Positions 37,660-47,827 of a DNA stretch of 64,000 nt are shown here, one piece after another. Position 1 is the first letter of the stretch. The number at the start of each line of letters is the position of its first letter. Where the stretch lies: the NCBI GenBank assembly GCA_039720395.1, contig CM077826.1:28324695-28388694 (forward strand), given 5' to 3'. The notes under the pieces were generated by a model, which had not been told where the DNA came from, ran no database searches, and worked only from the letters and a program-made list of their open reading frames with translations. Source of the DNA: Liquidambar formosana. Lineage: Eukaryota; Streptophyta; Magnoliopsida; Saxifragales; Altingiaceae. Position numbers and translations under genes: made by a program.

Positions 37660-38022
37660 GGAATTGGTTATTTTAAAGAACAAACGTAACAATAACAACA
37701 AGTAAATATTGATAAAGCAAAACTTACATTCGAAACCAACAGTGAAGAGAACAACAAGAACAAAACCAAAATAAAATGATACTTTCCAAGGAAAAACAGC
37801 ACAGCTACAAGAAAAAAAAAATTAGTAAAAAACGAATCATGTAATTATTTTAAAGAACAAACGTGACAACAATAATAACAAGAAGTGACAAGGCAAAACT
37901 TACATTCGAAACCAACACTGAAGAGAACAACGAAAAGAAAACCAGAATAAAATGGTACTTTCCAAGCAAAAACAGCAAGGCTACAATAAAAAAAAAAATC
38001 AAATTTAGTAAAAAAGAATGAG
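37660..38022. repeat. Direct duplication, about 180-bp unit, exon-like
   Basis: Two units share TTTTAAAGAACAAACGT, AAAACTTACATTCGAAACCA, AAATGATACTTTCCAA or AAATGGTACTTTCCAA and an A-run followed by TTAGTAAAAAA. On the minus strand each unit contains a plausible donor (CGAAT|GTAAGTTTT), so a leader exon may have been duplicated. Confidence 0.7.
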
Positions 38023-39107
38023 GTGATATTTGAAAGACATCATGATAAAGCGTAGAGAGAACAGATTTAATTTTTTTTCTTAGAAAAGGTGGTGGTCCTA
38101 TCCCATTCAAGAATTACATATTTCTAAATCGTTGGCTATAATGCTAAACAAATACTTGTACAAAAATTTTGCCAGCACCTCCCCTTAGTTCTCCAAGTAT
38201 ATAGCTAAGAGAATTGGTGATAGCACCTATGAAATTGTCTCTTACCTCATACCCAGAGAACATTAAGGAAACTGACAAAAAACTGTGTACAAATATAATG
38301 TGCATGTATAACCAACGATTGAGAAATACATATTCCTAAACTGTCCAAATGGACATTTCAAGAATAAGTGCAGCTCAAAATACAAATTAAAAATCCGCCA
38401 ACATACAGTTAATGTAGGAGGAAAATATTTATCCTCTAAACATAATCTGTAGATGGAAGAATAATAATGAGTATTTTGTACGCAAGCATTTATTCTTAAA
38501 TGGATAATCTACGTTTTTATTACCACGTATACTAATATCAATATTAAGCACAATATAGCACAACTAACTTTTGTTCCATCTTAGGTTAGAAATAAAACGT
38601 AAAAAGGAAAACAAGAGAATATTAACAAAAATATAGCATAATTGAGTTTCGTTAAATTTGATTCTACAAATAAAATAGAAAGAAGAAAACAAGAGAAGAA
38701 TAATAGTTAATTGGAGTATCAAAGTAAGACTAAAAGAAAGACACAAATTGAGTACTGAAAAGCAGGACTCATTGTAAGCATGAACTAATATCAATAATCT
38801 CTGGAATTTATTTTGTCTGAGTGTTAGACTGGACTTCGAACTCTAATCTTCCTTTGGAATTCGGAAAATAATTTTGTTAATATTTTAATTTTAAATTTCT
38901 ATAAAAAAATTTTACGAAAGATTTTCCTTTTCTAAATTACTAATTTATAGACCTAAACAATGGCTATAAATTTCGAATTCACATAGTAAAATAAAATTTT
39001 ATTCTTGAATGTATCAGTTGTATATTAAACGCAACGAGATGCTATGCATATTTTTTATATTAACATGTCTCTGACATCAGTTACCAAATATAAGTAGTTT
39101 ATTTTCG

Positions 39108-39395
39108 GAATTTGTGGAAAAGACTTAGTTCTTAACACTGTGAAATTGCTAACGCTAAATCCCAATTTTTTGCTCTGAATCACAACTCCCAGAATATGAT
39201 TAACGCCTATTCATGCTGTAAAATTATCTCTAAGAGCTAAAATAAATTTTGCCAATTTCTGGAGAAGACTGAGTTCTTAATAGTGTGAAATCCCTAACAC
39301 TGAATCCCAATTTTTTGCTCTGAATGACCACTCCGATAATATGATTAGCGGCTATTCATGGTGCAAAATTATCTGTAAGAACTAAATTAAATACT
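39108..39395. repeat. Direct duplication, about 140-bp unit
   Basis: Two units share GAGTTCTTAA or TAGTTCTTAA, then AATCCCAATTTTTTGCTCTG, AATATGATTA and TATTCATG(C/G)TG in the same order. No coding sense is seen. Confidence 0.75.
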
Positions 39396-40317
39396 AAATA
39401 TCATTACTTAAAGTAAAATCATTTGTCTAAATCTTTAATTGTTTAACTGAGAATGAAGTATTTACCTTCAAGTATGCGCAAGAAGACCAACAGTTGAAAA
39501 AATGTAACAACGAAAGCGTGGAGAACAATAAAAACAGGTCTGAACAATGTTCTCCTTCAGCCGTCGAGAACTGGTCGAGCCTAGCTTCCTTCCACAATCA
39601 GGACTTTGATCATGTGATAAAGGATAGCATATCTTTCTCAGCGTTTCCAAGAGGTCCAACTTTCCGTAGATTAATGAGGAAACTCCCATGCCGGTTAAGA
39701 TCCAACGTTGTTCTCACGATCCCTAACAGTACTGTATCCAAGAGTTCCGTCTCTGTCCAGATTCACCGCAGAACCACCATTGCGCCTGAAAACAAAACCT
39801 CCCTCTGACAGTCGGTATCACCGCGATATCTGCAGATCGAAGCTCTCCGTGGTTCACCTTCTGAATCTGAATTTGAACCGCTTGAACAAAAAATCAACAA
39901 AAACAAGCAAGGAAAAGGCCAAAAGCAGCTGGAAAATGACGTCATAAGCATGGGGGCGCGGTATGTTTGCAGTAGATAGGATGTTTTGCAGGATGTATTT
40001 CTGCAGGTCGGTGCAAGAAAACACCACGCGAGGAAGCACCAAATGGAGCTTCAATACAAAGCTCAACACGGCGTCGTTTTACCCGTTACGAGATGGGGTA
40101 TGAAGCCACGCGCTTCTGCTGTGTCTGCGCGAAACACTCAAACGGCACCACGTCGTTTAGTATAGAAATGAGCAGTCGTTTTGGAGCAAAAATTGGACAC
40201 AAAACCTTCTCTTGTTTAATGGTTATAGATTATAGATACGCATCACTCCAATCTCCTTCCATATACCATACACGACTCATTCTCTTTACCACCAGTATTT
40301 CATTTTTATGATTTTCC

Positions 40318-40319
<2 letters not shown>

Positions 40320-40371
<52 letters not shown>
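40320..40371. repeat. (AT)n microsatellite, about 52 bp
   Basis: A near-perfect AT dinucleotide run lies just outside the proposed 5' end of the Helitron. Confidence 0.95.
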
Positions 40372-40375
<4 letters not shown>

Positions 40376-40984
40376 TCTGGGCAATTGATCATGGATGAGT
40401 TTAAATACTTTTTTTGGTGGACATACCCATAGGAGAAACCAGCAGAGAGTTTTGGAGTTGTATTTAAAGGTCTTATTGTCCATCATTACCCATACATAAA
40501 GAAGCGATAATTTCTTTAAAACAATGTCATCTCATGCGCCTTCCCATAGGTTAGATTTTTTGCTCAGTTTTATTTTATTTTGATTGAATATTTCTTGTGT
40601 TAAATTCTACTAACTCAATTTGTGGTTTTAATTTTATTTGTGTTTAATTTTTATGAATATGTGCTTAAATAAAATAAACTTTTACAAAACCACAAATTTC
40701 CTCAACAATTTTTGACCTCACAAATTTCTAGGGAGTTAATTTGAATTAGTATTTTTTAAATAAAATCAAAATTTTTTTGAATTTCAAATTCTAGACTTTA
40801 TCCATTATCCATCTCTCATTACAATTCAAATTTACTTAACCATCCAACTTTTCTTACTCAAGTAAAATTTTTCTTTATTGAGTAGATTATATTTAGTTTC
40901 ATTTGTTTCATTTTCATAAAGAACTAAATAAGGTTAAAAAAAATAAAAAATTAATGCTGCCACGGATCACGTGGGTCACAACTT
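40372..40984. other. AT-rich spacer, no gene seen
   Basis: There is no convincing ORF or repeat boundary in this stretch. Confidence 0.5.
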
Positions 40985-41047
40985 GTGTGTATATATATGG
41001 ATAGTTACGATTAGGTAAGAAGGTATTCACATAAGTTATATCATAAG

Positions 41048-41088
<41 letters not shown>

Positions 41089-41255
41089 CGATCTGGTAAG
41101 AAGGTATCTACATAAATTATATCATCACCATACATGGAGAGTTCTATCCTATGCATTGGCTCCATACACCTACCAATATATGGGGTATAACCTTTAATGC
41201 GAGTATTGATATAACATAAATTAGCACGTTCTTACATGACTAGCATCCTACACAT
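40985..41255. mobile_element. Palindromic (TA)n-associated MITE, copy B (rearranged)
   Basis: It carries GTTACGAT(T/C)(A/T)GGTAAGAAGGTAT twice (about 41005 and 41085), separated by a (TA)n tract. Then come the family sequences CATGCATTGGCTCCATACACC and GATATAACATAAATTAGCACG. It appears to be one copy with a duplicated left arm. Confidence 0.55.
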
Positions 41256-41272
41256 GCGCGCGCGTGCGCACG

Positions 41273-41312
<40 letters not shown>
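41254..41312. repeat. Compound (CG)n/(CA)n/(TA)n microsatellite
   Basis: A run of GCGCGCGTGCGCACGCGC-type alternating purine-pyrimidine leads into (CA)n and then TATATATA. Alternating GC/CA tracts are the classic sequence class able to adopt Z-DNA. Confidence 0.9.
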
Positions 41313-42139
41313 GTCATGATTAAGTCAACACATGTTCACATAAGTTATATCAGTACCATGCATTAGGAGTTGTACCTCGTGTATTGATCCAATGTACCTC
41401 GTAACCCACTAATTAGGGGTGTGCGCGGGTTGATTTGGAGTGGTTAGGAGAGAAATCACCAACCAACTTGTCAAAGGCAATTTGAAAGATTTTCAACTCG
41501 TTGCCAAATCGTTGATCCTAAAAATTGGCGGATTGGTTGTTTTCTTTTTACAGTTTTGAACCAACGATTTGGGTGGATTGGGCGGTTTGTATCATGCCTT
41601 TCATAACTTTTATGATGGTTGTCAAATGACCAAAAAGTGTGCTTTCATAATTTCTATGAAGATAGTTTGTTGATTTTTTAGCAAAAATGTTTAGAGACAA
41701 ACCATTTTTTAAGGTAAAAAATAGATAAATCATTTAACATTCTATAATATCAAAGCCCACAAAATAATTATAGATTAGGCAACAAAAAGTTAAAAAAAAA
41801 AAAAAAAACTAATGACTTAACATGTTTTCTTGTAGAAAATGTATATATTAAGAAAAACTATAATTGAAAGTGGGTTAGATTGGTTTATTAGTGGTTTGAC
41901 TAAGTTCAACTTACTAATCAAACCGAACCATCAAATTTATTGCTCAACCCATCCAAACTAATCCGTTTATTCTCTCAAACTGCTTGGGTCGGTGACTCGG
42001 TGCGGAATGGAGTGGATTGGGCGGTTTGGCGGATTGGGTGGTTTGGTGCACATCCCTACCTCTAATGCACGAAGTACAACCCCCAATGCGGGTGTTAATA
42101 TAAGTTATATCAGCACATGCTAACCTGATCACCATCCTA
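41303..42139. mobile_element. Palindromic (TA)n-associated MITE, copy C, split by a hAT MITE
   Basis: The left arm (41313-41413) contains ATAAGTTATATCAGTACC and TGCATTAGGAGTTGTACC. The right arm (42059-42139) contains GTACAACCCCCAATGCGG and ATAAGTTATATCAGCAC. Together they rebuild the same palindrome as copy A, interrupted at 41414-42058. Confidence 0.65.
41414..42058. mobile_element. hAT-type MITE, 645 bp, 8-bp target duplication
   Basis: The left end TAGGGGTGTGCGCGG and the right end, read inward, TAGGGATGTGCACCAA form inverted termini. Flanks CCACTAAT (41406-41413) and CCTCTAAT (42059-42066) are an 8-bp duplication with one mismatch, as made by hAT transposases. The interior is built from repeats of GGTTTG, GATTGG and AACC(A/G)A without a transposase ORF. 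Confidence 0.78.
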
Positions 42140-42279
42140 AATATATTAACACCCACATTGGGGGTTGAACTTCGTGCATTAGAGGGATATGAGGTATATT
42201 AGACCAATGCAAGGGGTACAACCCCTAATGCATGGTATTGATATAACTTATATTAACACGTGTTGATAGAAACATAACC

Positions 42280-42285
<6 letters not shown>
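42140..42285. mobile_element. Palindromic (TA)n-associated MITE, copy D
   Basis: It contains TATTAACACCCACATTGGGG and GATATAACTTATATTAACAC as opposed arms, with GGGGTACAACCCCTAATGCA between. It is followed by (TA)n at 42280-42310. Confidence 0.6.
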
Positions 42286-42311
<26 letters not shown>

Positions 42312-42315
<4 letters not shown>

Positions 42316-43200
42316 GGGACCCACTCCTATTGGGAAGGGTTTGGGATTCTACTTAATGCGATAGGTGTGAGCACTACGTCCTAAACCAAGTGGCTCAGGA
42401 GTACGTTAACTAACCTCGAAAGGCTAGTGCGGAGAGGAGTCGCCACCCAATTGAGATTTGAGAACTAAAATGACCCATAACACGGTCTAATTCGTCATAA
42501 CTAGAGCATTCTCGGGTTTGGAGTTAAGGTACATCGCTGGGAAGGAGTAAAGCACCCAACAATAACCAGTCGAAACTGGCACCCATACATAATTAATGGT
42601 TTTAATTAATTAGATATTTAATTGAGCTCAACCCTAAGAATGCAAACAGATATAGTACATGAATAATGATGATTGAAATAACAAATAAACAAATAAAGAA
42701 AATAAAGGAAAATAATATACATGAAATATCAGAAAACAGAGTCAGAAGCATAATATATAGAATTAAACAACTACTAGAAACAGAAAATAAAAAAAACAAA
42801 ACTAAAAATAACTGTATGCTAGAATTGAGGCGCATACGCAACTAAGGTTGTTACGTACGCAACTCTTTGGCACATTACATGGACTCAAGTAGAATAAAGA
42901 GATTTATCAACATATATACTTAAGAGGGTGAGAGGACAAAATTTGAAAATAAATAGAAAATAACTATATACTAAAAGGGGATGTGTACGCACCAATGATG
43001 GGTGCGTACGTACCCTATGGGCACATACACAGATACTTCATTTATTCTTAATTGACTGTCACTTATGAAAAATAATATATTTGTAGGAAAACCCATTAAA
43101 TGCTTTCACATCAACATATGTGTTTCAATATTCCAGTCTTGCCCTTAAGTGTACAAATATTGTGAAAAGATAAAATAACCATTAAGACGGATAATTTAGG
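42312..43200 (-). mobile_element. Degenerate Gypsy/Tat-like LTR fragment
   Basis: Read on the minus strand, the block near 42440-42425 has GGGTGGCGACTCC. This matches the CAGGTGGCGACTCTC motif near the end of the complete LTR at 57173-58593 (58459-58473). The fragment also carries paired G(T/C)GTACGCA-type motifs at about 42831, 42851, 42983 and 43002, as that LTR does. No gag or pol sequence is attached and I could not find TG...CA ends or target duplications, so the limits are approximate. Confidence 0.5.
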
Positions 43201-43256
43201 AAATCAAATAAAAAAAATCGTTGACTTTTTGAATGGGATTATAATTTTAAAATGAG

Positions 43257-43350
43257 TCATGCTATATGGACCGAAGTCCATAAGCCGACCGTAAAACGAC
43301 TTAATACAAAAATCACCCCTTCCTTAACTCCGTCAAACCTATACTTGCTA
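43257..43350. repeat. Dispersed repeat, copy 1
   Basis: It carries TGCTATATGGACCGAAG, CCATAAGCCGACCGTAA and ACTTAATACAAAAA, then CCTTAACTC(C)GTCAAACC. The same order recurs at 49329-49420. It may be a MULE or LTR terminus, but no inverted partner was found. Confidence 0.6.
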
Positions 43351-43616
43351 CCACTGTCCTTCTCTCCGCCCTTTTCTTTCCAGAAAACCAGCAATGAAGC
43401 TTGTTTATACACTCGGCCCCAAACACACTCAGTCCCTCTCCCTCCACATCTTTCTCTATAAAGTAGGAGACACAACCACGTACATATTTTTGTAAGAAAA
43501 ACTAGTTTGATCCAACCAAAAAAAAAAACAGGAGCATAAAGAATAAGAAGAAGATAGCAGAGAAACTTATTTTTTGGGATTTTAAGTAGAAAAACCTAGT
43601 TTTCTTTTAATGAAAA

Positions 43617-43792
43617 TATAGTTAAGTTTATAAAAAATTTAGCTAAGTTTACAAAAATCTAGCTAAGTTTATAAAAAATCTAGCTAAGTTTACAAAAAAC
43701 CTAGCTAAGTTTACAAAAAAAAAAAAAAAAAAAAAACTTAATTAAGTTTACAAAAAACCTAGTCAACTTCACAAAAAACCTAGCTGTTACTA
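43617..43792. repeat. Short tandem repeats of a 20- to 22-bp AAGTTTA(C/T)AAAAA(A)(A)TCTAGCT-type unit
   Basis: About seven units of A(A/C)CTAGCTAAGTTTACAAAA-like sequence are interrupted by a poly(A) run at 43717-43737. No coding sense is seen. Confidence 0.75.
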
Positions 43793-44286
43793 GTCGAGTT
43801 TCAAGTTGATCTAAATGGAGAGAAAGAAAGGAAGAGAAGAAAAGCTTAAATTCAACTAAAACCTATATGAAGAGAGAAGAAGATTAAAAAAAAAAAAGAA
43901 AAGAAAAAAAGAAAAGAAAAGAGTGGGAATAAAGAAATAATAGTAGAGAGATGAGGTCGAGCTTCTTCAAGAAGCTTGTATCCTTTAACCTCCTTTTGTT
44001 TTTTGGTAGATGAGGTTACATTTAGACAGTTGCCATCGGTGGGAAGATTAGAACTTAGCTCTTTTTATGGAGTTTTCTACACTTTCCGGCGAGAACAAGA
44101 CACGAGAACCACAGTCGCAGTCGGTTAGAAAACAAGGGTTTGGGTTTTTGGGTTTGTATTTGGAGAGAAAGAGGGGAGAGAGAAATTATAAAGAAAAATG
44201 AAGCTTGTTAAGTACACAAAGTGGTGTGCACTGCCCAAGGAGCTGGTCCCTTCATTATGCATGAACAGCTTTAGTCTGAAAGAGGC

Positions 44287-45889
44287 GTTCGGATTCAGTG
44301 CTGAGGCTATGTTTTCTCAGCATCGTGCCAATGTGGTTTAGATCGTGCTATGTGGTGCAACCCTTTATCTAACGGCTAAAGCAACTCCATTTGATAAAAC
44401 GACTCCCAAGCTTCGCGTTTTAAGTCCAAAACACAAAGTTAACGCCGTTATATGGAAAACCTCAACTCCGGCTCCCTCTTTGATGAAACCATCCTTGCTG
44501 CACCGCTTCCCCCACCATCTCCTAATGCTGCCCCTTTCACACCAGCACACCAAAACCATGGAGGTGGTAGATCTCAGAAAATAACAAAAAAAAAAAAAAA
44601 AAAGGAAAAAAAAAAATCGAAGAAGGTGAAAGGAAGAACCAGATTTGAATGCTACTGATTCCTTCAACCAAAGAGTCATCGGCGGCAAGGGAGGCGACGA
44701 TAGTGAACCGATGTCTACGGAAAAGAATAGGAGAGCTGTCTACGGCTAAGAATCGTCAGCAAAACCTGACGCAAGGAGAGTTTGTTGCCATCCAATTGAG
44801 ATCGGGGTTTTTTTTTTCTGCCATGGGTTCGATTCGAGAGCATATGGCAATGGAGACAAGGGTTTTGTGGTGGCGATGGATCACGGCAGTAGTTTATGTA
44901 TTTCTCAAAGGTGTAATTGTGTGGTAGGATTCTAGACTGTGGAGGACTGCCATAGATTGCCGATAGAGGTTCGATTTGTGAGGATAGTAGCGAGGGTGAT
45001 GGGGTTTGTTAAGGTTTGGGTTGTGGTGCAATGAACTGCCTGCATATAGGAGAAGAAAACAAAGCCCCAAAGGAAAAAAATAATATGAAGAAAACGAAGA
45101 AAGAAGACAGCCATGGCCGGCGACCTGAAAGACATGGCCATGAATCTCTCAATATAACCAAAAAAAAAAAAAAAAGAAAACAGAGGAGAGGATCAATGGG
45201 ATGGGGGAACTACTAGCGATATTCACGGTGGCTTATGAGCAAGTCGTCACTGATGAGGACCTCCTAATAACCCATAGATTTCCCCTGCTATGAAAACCCA
45301 AACCCTCGCTTCTTCTTCTTCATTTTTATTTTTTTATTTTTAAAGTTTCTTGTAAGTAATCTGTCCAAATCTTCAATATTTTATTTATTTTTATTTTCCT
45401 ATTTTGTTGATGAATCAATGGCCGGAGAGGGTGGGGTGGTGTGTGCTGCCCACCTGGCCGGGAAAAGGGCATGGCGGATTGGCAGGGGAAATCACAGTGC
45501 TGAAAACATGAAAAAGAAGGGGAGATCGCAGTGGCGGTTCGTTTGTGAGGTTGGCGGCTGTGCTTCGTCGGCGAGGTTGGTGTCGGGGAGATCTCAATGG
45601 AGTTGGCTGGAGAGCTTTCCTTCCTGTCAATGAGGAAATCTCAAGTGTAAATGGCAAGGGAGATCTCAAGTGAAGTGGATGGCAAGGGAGATCGCAAGAG
45701 AAGTGGTTTTTGGGGTAACGGTGGGTTGCTTCCGTTAATGTTGCGTTTGGGAGTCAAAACGCACATACTTAGCGTTGTTTTATCAAGTGGAGTTTCTCCA
45801 CCATTGGATGAGGCGTTGTGCCACGTGTCAAAATCTGGAGCACCTTGGCACGATGCCAAGAAAACATGTGCTCAGTACTGAATCCGAAC
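44287..45889. mobile_element. Mutator-like element with long inverted arms and GC-rich interior (possible Pack-MULE)
   Basis: The left arm 44287-44460 begins GTTCGGATTCAGTGCTGAG. The right arm (about 45700-45889) ends CTCAGTACTGAATCCGAAC. Inside, GATAAAACGACTCCCAAGC is matched by an inverted GGGAGTCAAAACG...GTTTTATCAA region, so the arms are alignable over about 170 bp with many mismatches. The interior (44461-45700) is richer in G+C than its surroundings and holds short proline/serine-rich ORFs and poly(A) tracts, but no transposase. Clear 9-bp duplications are not visible. An acquired host fragment is possible but unproven. Confidence 0.55.
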
Positions 45890-46255
45890 ACCAGAAGGAG
45901 TTGTATTCAATGCATGTGCAAATCTTCATCATGCTGACATCATCCTCATCTAGTTCAATTTCAAATTTTAACATTCGGCTAACGGGGCATCTAACCGATT
46001 TCGGTTAGAGAATCTTTTCCATTTTAGAATATCTCAAAAAAATTAAAGGAGGCCAATGAGATAGGAATGGAGGGAGTATAAAGAGATTAACCCTAATCAG
46101 GTCAGCTCAAAAAAAAATTTCTCAACTGAAATTTAATATAGCTCATCAAGTTGATTTGGCATGAATAATGCATGATGATATCTAAGCTATAATTAGTATT
46201 CTTCTGTACTTAACCCCCAAAAATAATTGAAAAAAAAAAAATCTACAGTTGCAAA

Positions 46256-46733
46256 TCTATGTCTATACTACCTATAAAAGGCTGAATCTAAGAAAAACTT
46301 TTGAACGACCAATATACCCTTATTTAAAAAAAAAAAAAAAAAAACATATCTACCCTTCCTATAATTGAAACATATAGTAAACATTCTTATCATTTGGTAA
46401 CAAATGAAAGTTAGATTTTAATTCAAACTCTTAACAAATTAAAGTTAGATTTTTACTTAAATTCTTTTTCTTAGAGCAACTATCAAGTTGCATGATAATA
46501 TATATGAATATAAACTCTTTAAATATTTCGTTTTATGAATAAAAAAATTCTAAATGTATATCTAAAGAGTTTTTAATATTTCATTGACAATTTTGATTAT
46601 AAAAAAAAAAATGTACTTTTGAATTTTAAACTTTTTCTTTTATGAAAAAATATAAAATCTTAATGTATTTATTATTTTTATAACTAATATTATTTAAAAA
46701 TATTCACGTGCAACGCATGTGTGCTATATCTAG
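46256..46733 (+). mobile_element. Non-autonomous Helitron, about 478 bp
   Basis: The 5' end TCTATGTCTATACTACC is preceded by A, and its CTATACTACCTATAAAAG segment and the following 40 bp match the copy at 14016. The 3' end has the imperfect hairpin ACGTGCAACGCATGT and terminates CTAG (46730-46733) followed by T. The interior is AT-rich and non-coding. An alternative start is TC at 46262, but that is preceded by G. Confidence 0.72.
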
Positions 46734-47796
46734 TTTTAATAAATGCCTAGAACTGTGAATTTGCTTGTTGACTCACCTCGCCAAGGGTTTCAACTATCAA
46801 CTTTATTCCCCTAAATAAACACGGGCTCCAAACCCATGTACTTTGTTTAACCTATCCATTTCATTGAACCATGTCAAAGGTTTTTTCTTTCTTTTGTTTT
46901 TTTTTGCCGTGTCCATGTCAAGATGTATGGCTCATTTACCCAGTAAACCTAATTGCAATTGTGGGTCTAAATTAAATCCAACATTTAATCTACAAGATAG
47001 GTCTTTTACCTATCAAACTAAAATTTTATTATTGGTCACCAATTAAATTAACCTAAAAGTCCCTAAATAAATGCAAAGTGCGTTGAATTTAAATAGAAGT
47101 TACTTAACTATGGAGGAGTTAGATTACTATCTATTTGTATACATATCTGATTAAGGACTCTCAATTCTTTCTCTTTAAGTCCGCCATTAGTCTGTCACCA
47201 TAACCGTAGAATTTGGAATGTGGGTAAAATAAGAAGAGACTTTGCTAGCCTTCCCAATTGACGTGAGGGTTGTTTCATTGTTTGTGATTGCTTAGGAGGG
47301 TTGCCATTCAAGTACAAAGATTCAACTCATGATTTATTCGTTTCCGCTGATGTATTATTCCGTTATATCCATATTCTGTTATTCCCTCCAAGTCTATCTT
47401 TACCCAAATATAAATTGTGAAGTTCCTCGGAATTCAATTGACTATAATAGGTCTTTCGACCCGTTAACCATAATGTCTAACAGACCAAAAGAAAAAAACC
47501 AATATGTCTAACATTTGAACTACGTACTGAAAGTAATTTAGAAGACTCACTTTGGTTTGTCCTATCCAATATCAAACAAACTTTTTATCTCAATTACCAA
47601 AAATACTAATTTAAGCTCAATATTCTATTAAACCTCAACTACAGTTGACTTGGCCAAGGAATGATCAAGTTCTCCTAAAGTTACTCTTATCTCAATTTTT
47701 TAACATAGTCTTTAAACCTTCACTACGTACCTAGAGCACAAATCAGAATATTATTCTCTATTCTCTCACTTGTTTATCTCTACTCTTTTTTCTTCT

Positions 47797-47827
<31 letters not shown>

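Larger units (their letters stand above)
16172..40236 (-). mobile_element. Putative autonomous Helitron, about 24 kb
   Basis: The minus-strand 3' end has an 8-bp perfect hairpin, an 8-nt spacer and CTAG (16175-16172), followed by host T. The proposed 5' end is TCTATAATCTATAACC reading down from 40236, preceded by host A, so insertion between A and T is satisfied. Inside, in one orientation, are a Rep/helicase gene (35962-29985) and an RPA1-like gene (28794-21676), the usual gene pair of plant autonomous Helitrons. The 3' end is well supported by motif. The 5' end is a best candidate; a second TCTATACTAAACG lies 70 bp inward but is preceded by T. The large size is due partly to a nested solo LTR and long spacers. 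Confidence 0.65.
35963..40236. other. Helitron 5' region, non-coding or carrying unassigned leader exons
   Basis: This AT-rich stretch lies upstream of the transposase. It includes two direct duplications (listed separately) and a GC-richer block at 39480-40200. That block contains CGTCGTTT-type motifs and a possible exon ending at a donor (GAAG|GTAA) near 39463, and is the likely promoter and leader of the transposase transcript. No protein family is recognisable. Confidence 0.5.

Noticed and set aside
40141..40170. Alternative 5' end of the large Helitron (minus-strand TCTATACTAAACG from 40166)
   Set aside because: It is preceded by T rather than A, so it does not fit A|T insertion. The candidate at 40236 does. 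It is kept only as a fallback.
41150..41310. CRISPR-like or satellite array
   Set aside because: The repeats are simple dinucleotides and MITE arms. There are no unique spacers between direct repeats.
45415..45881. Overlapping short ORFs on both strands
   Set aside because: They lie in the GC-rich interior and right arm of the Mutator-like element. No domain or splice structure supports a gene.
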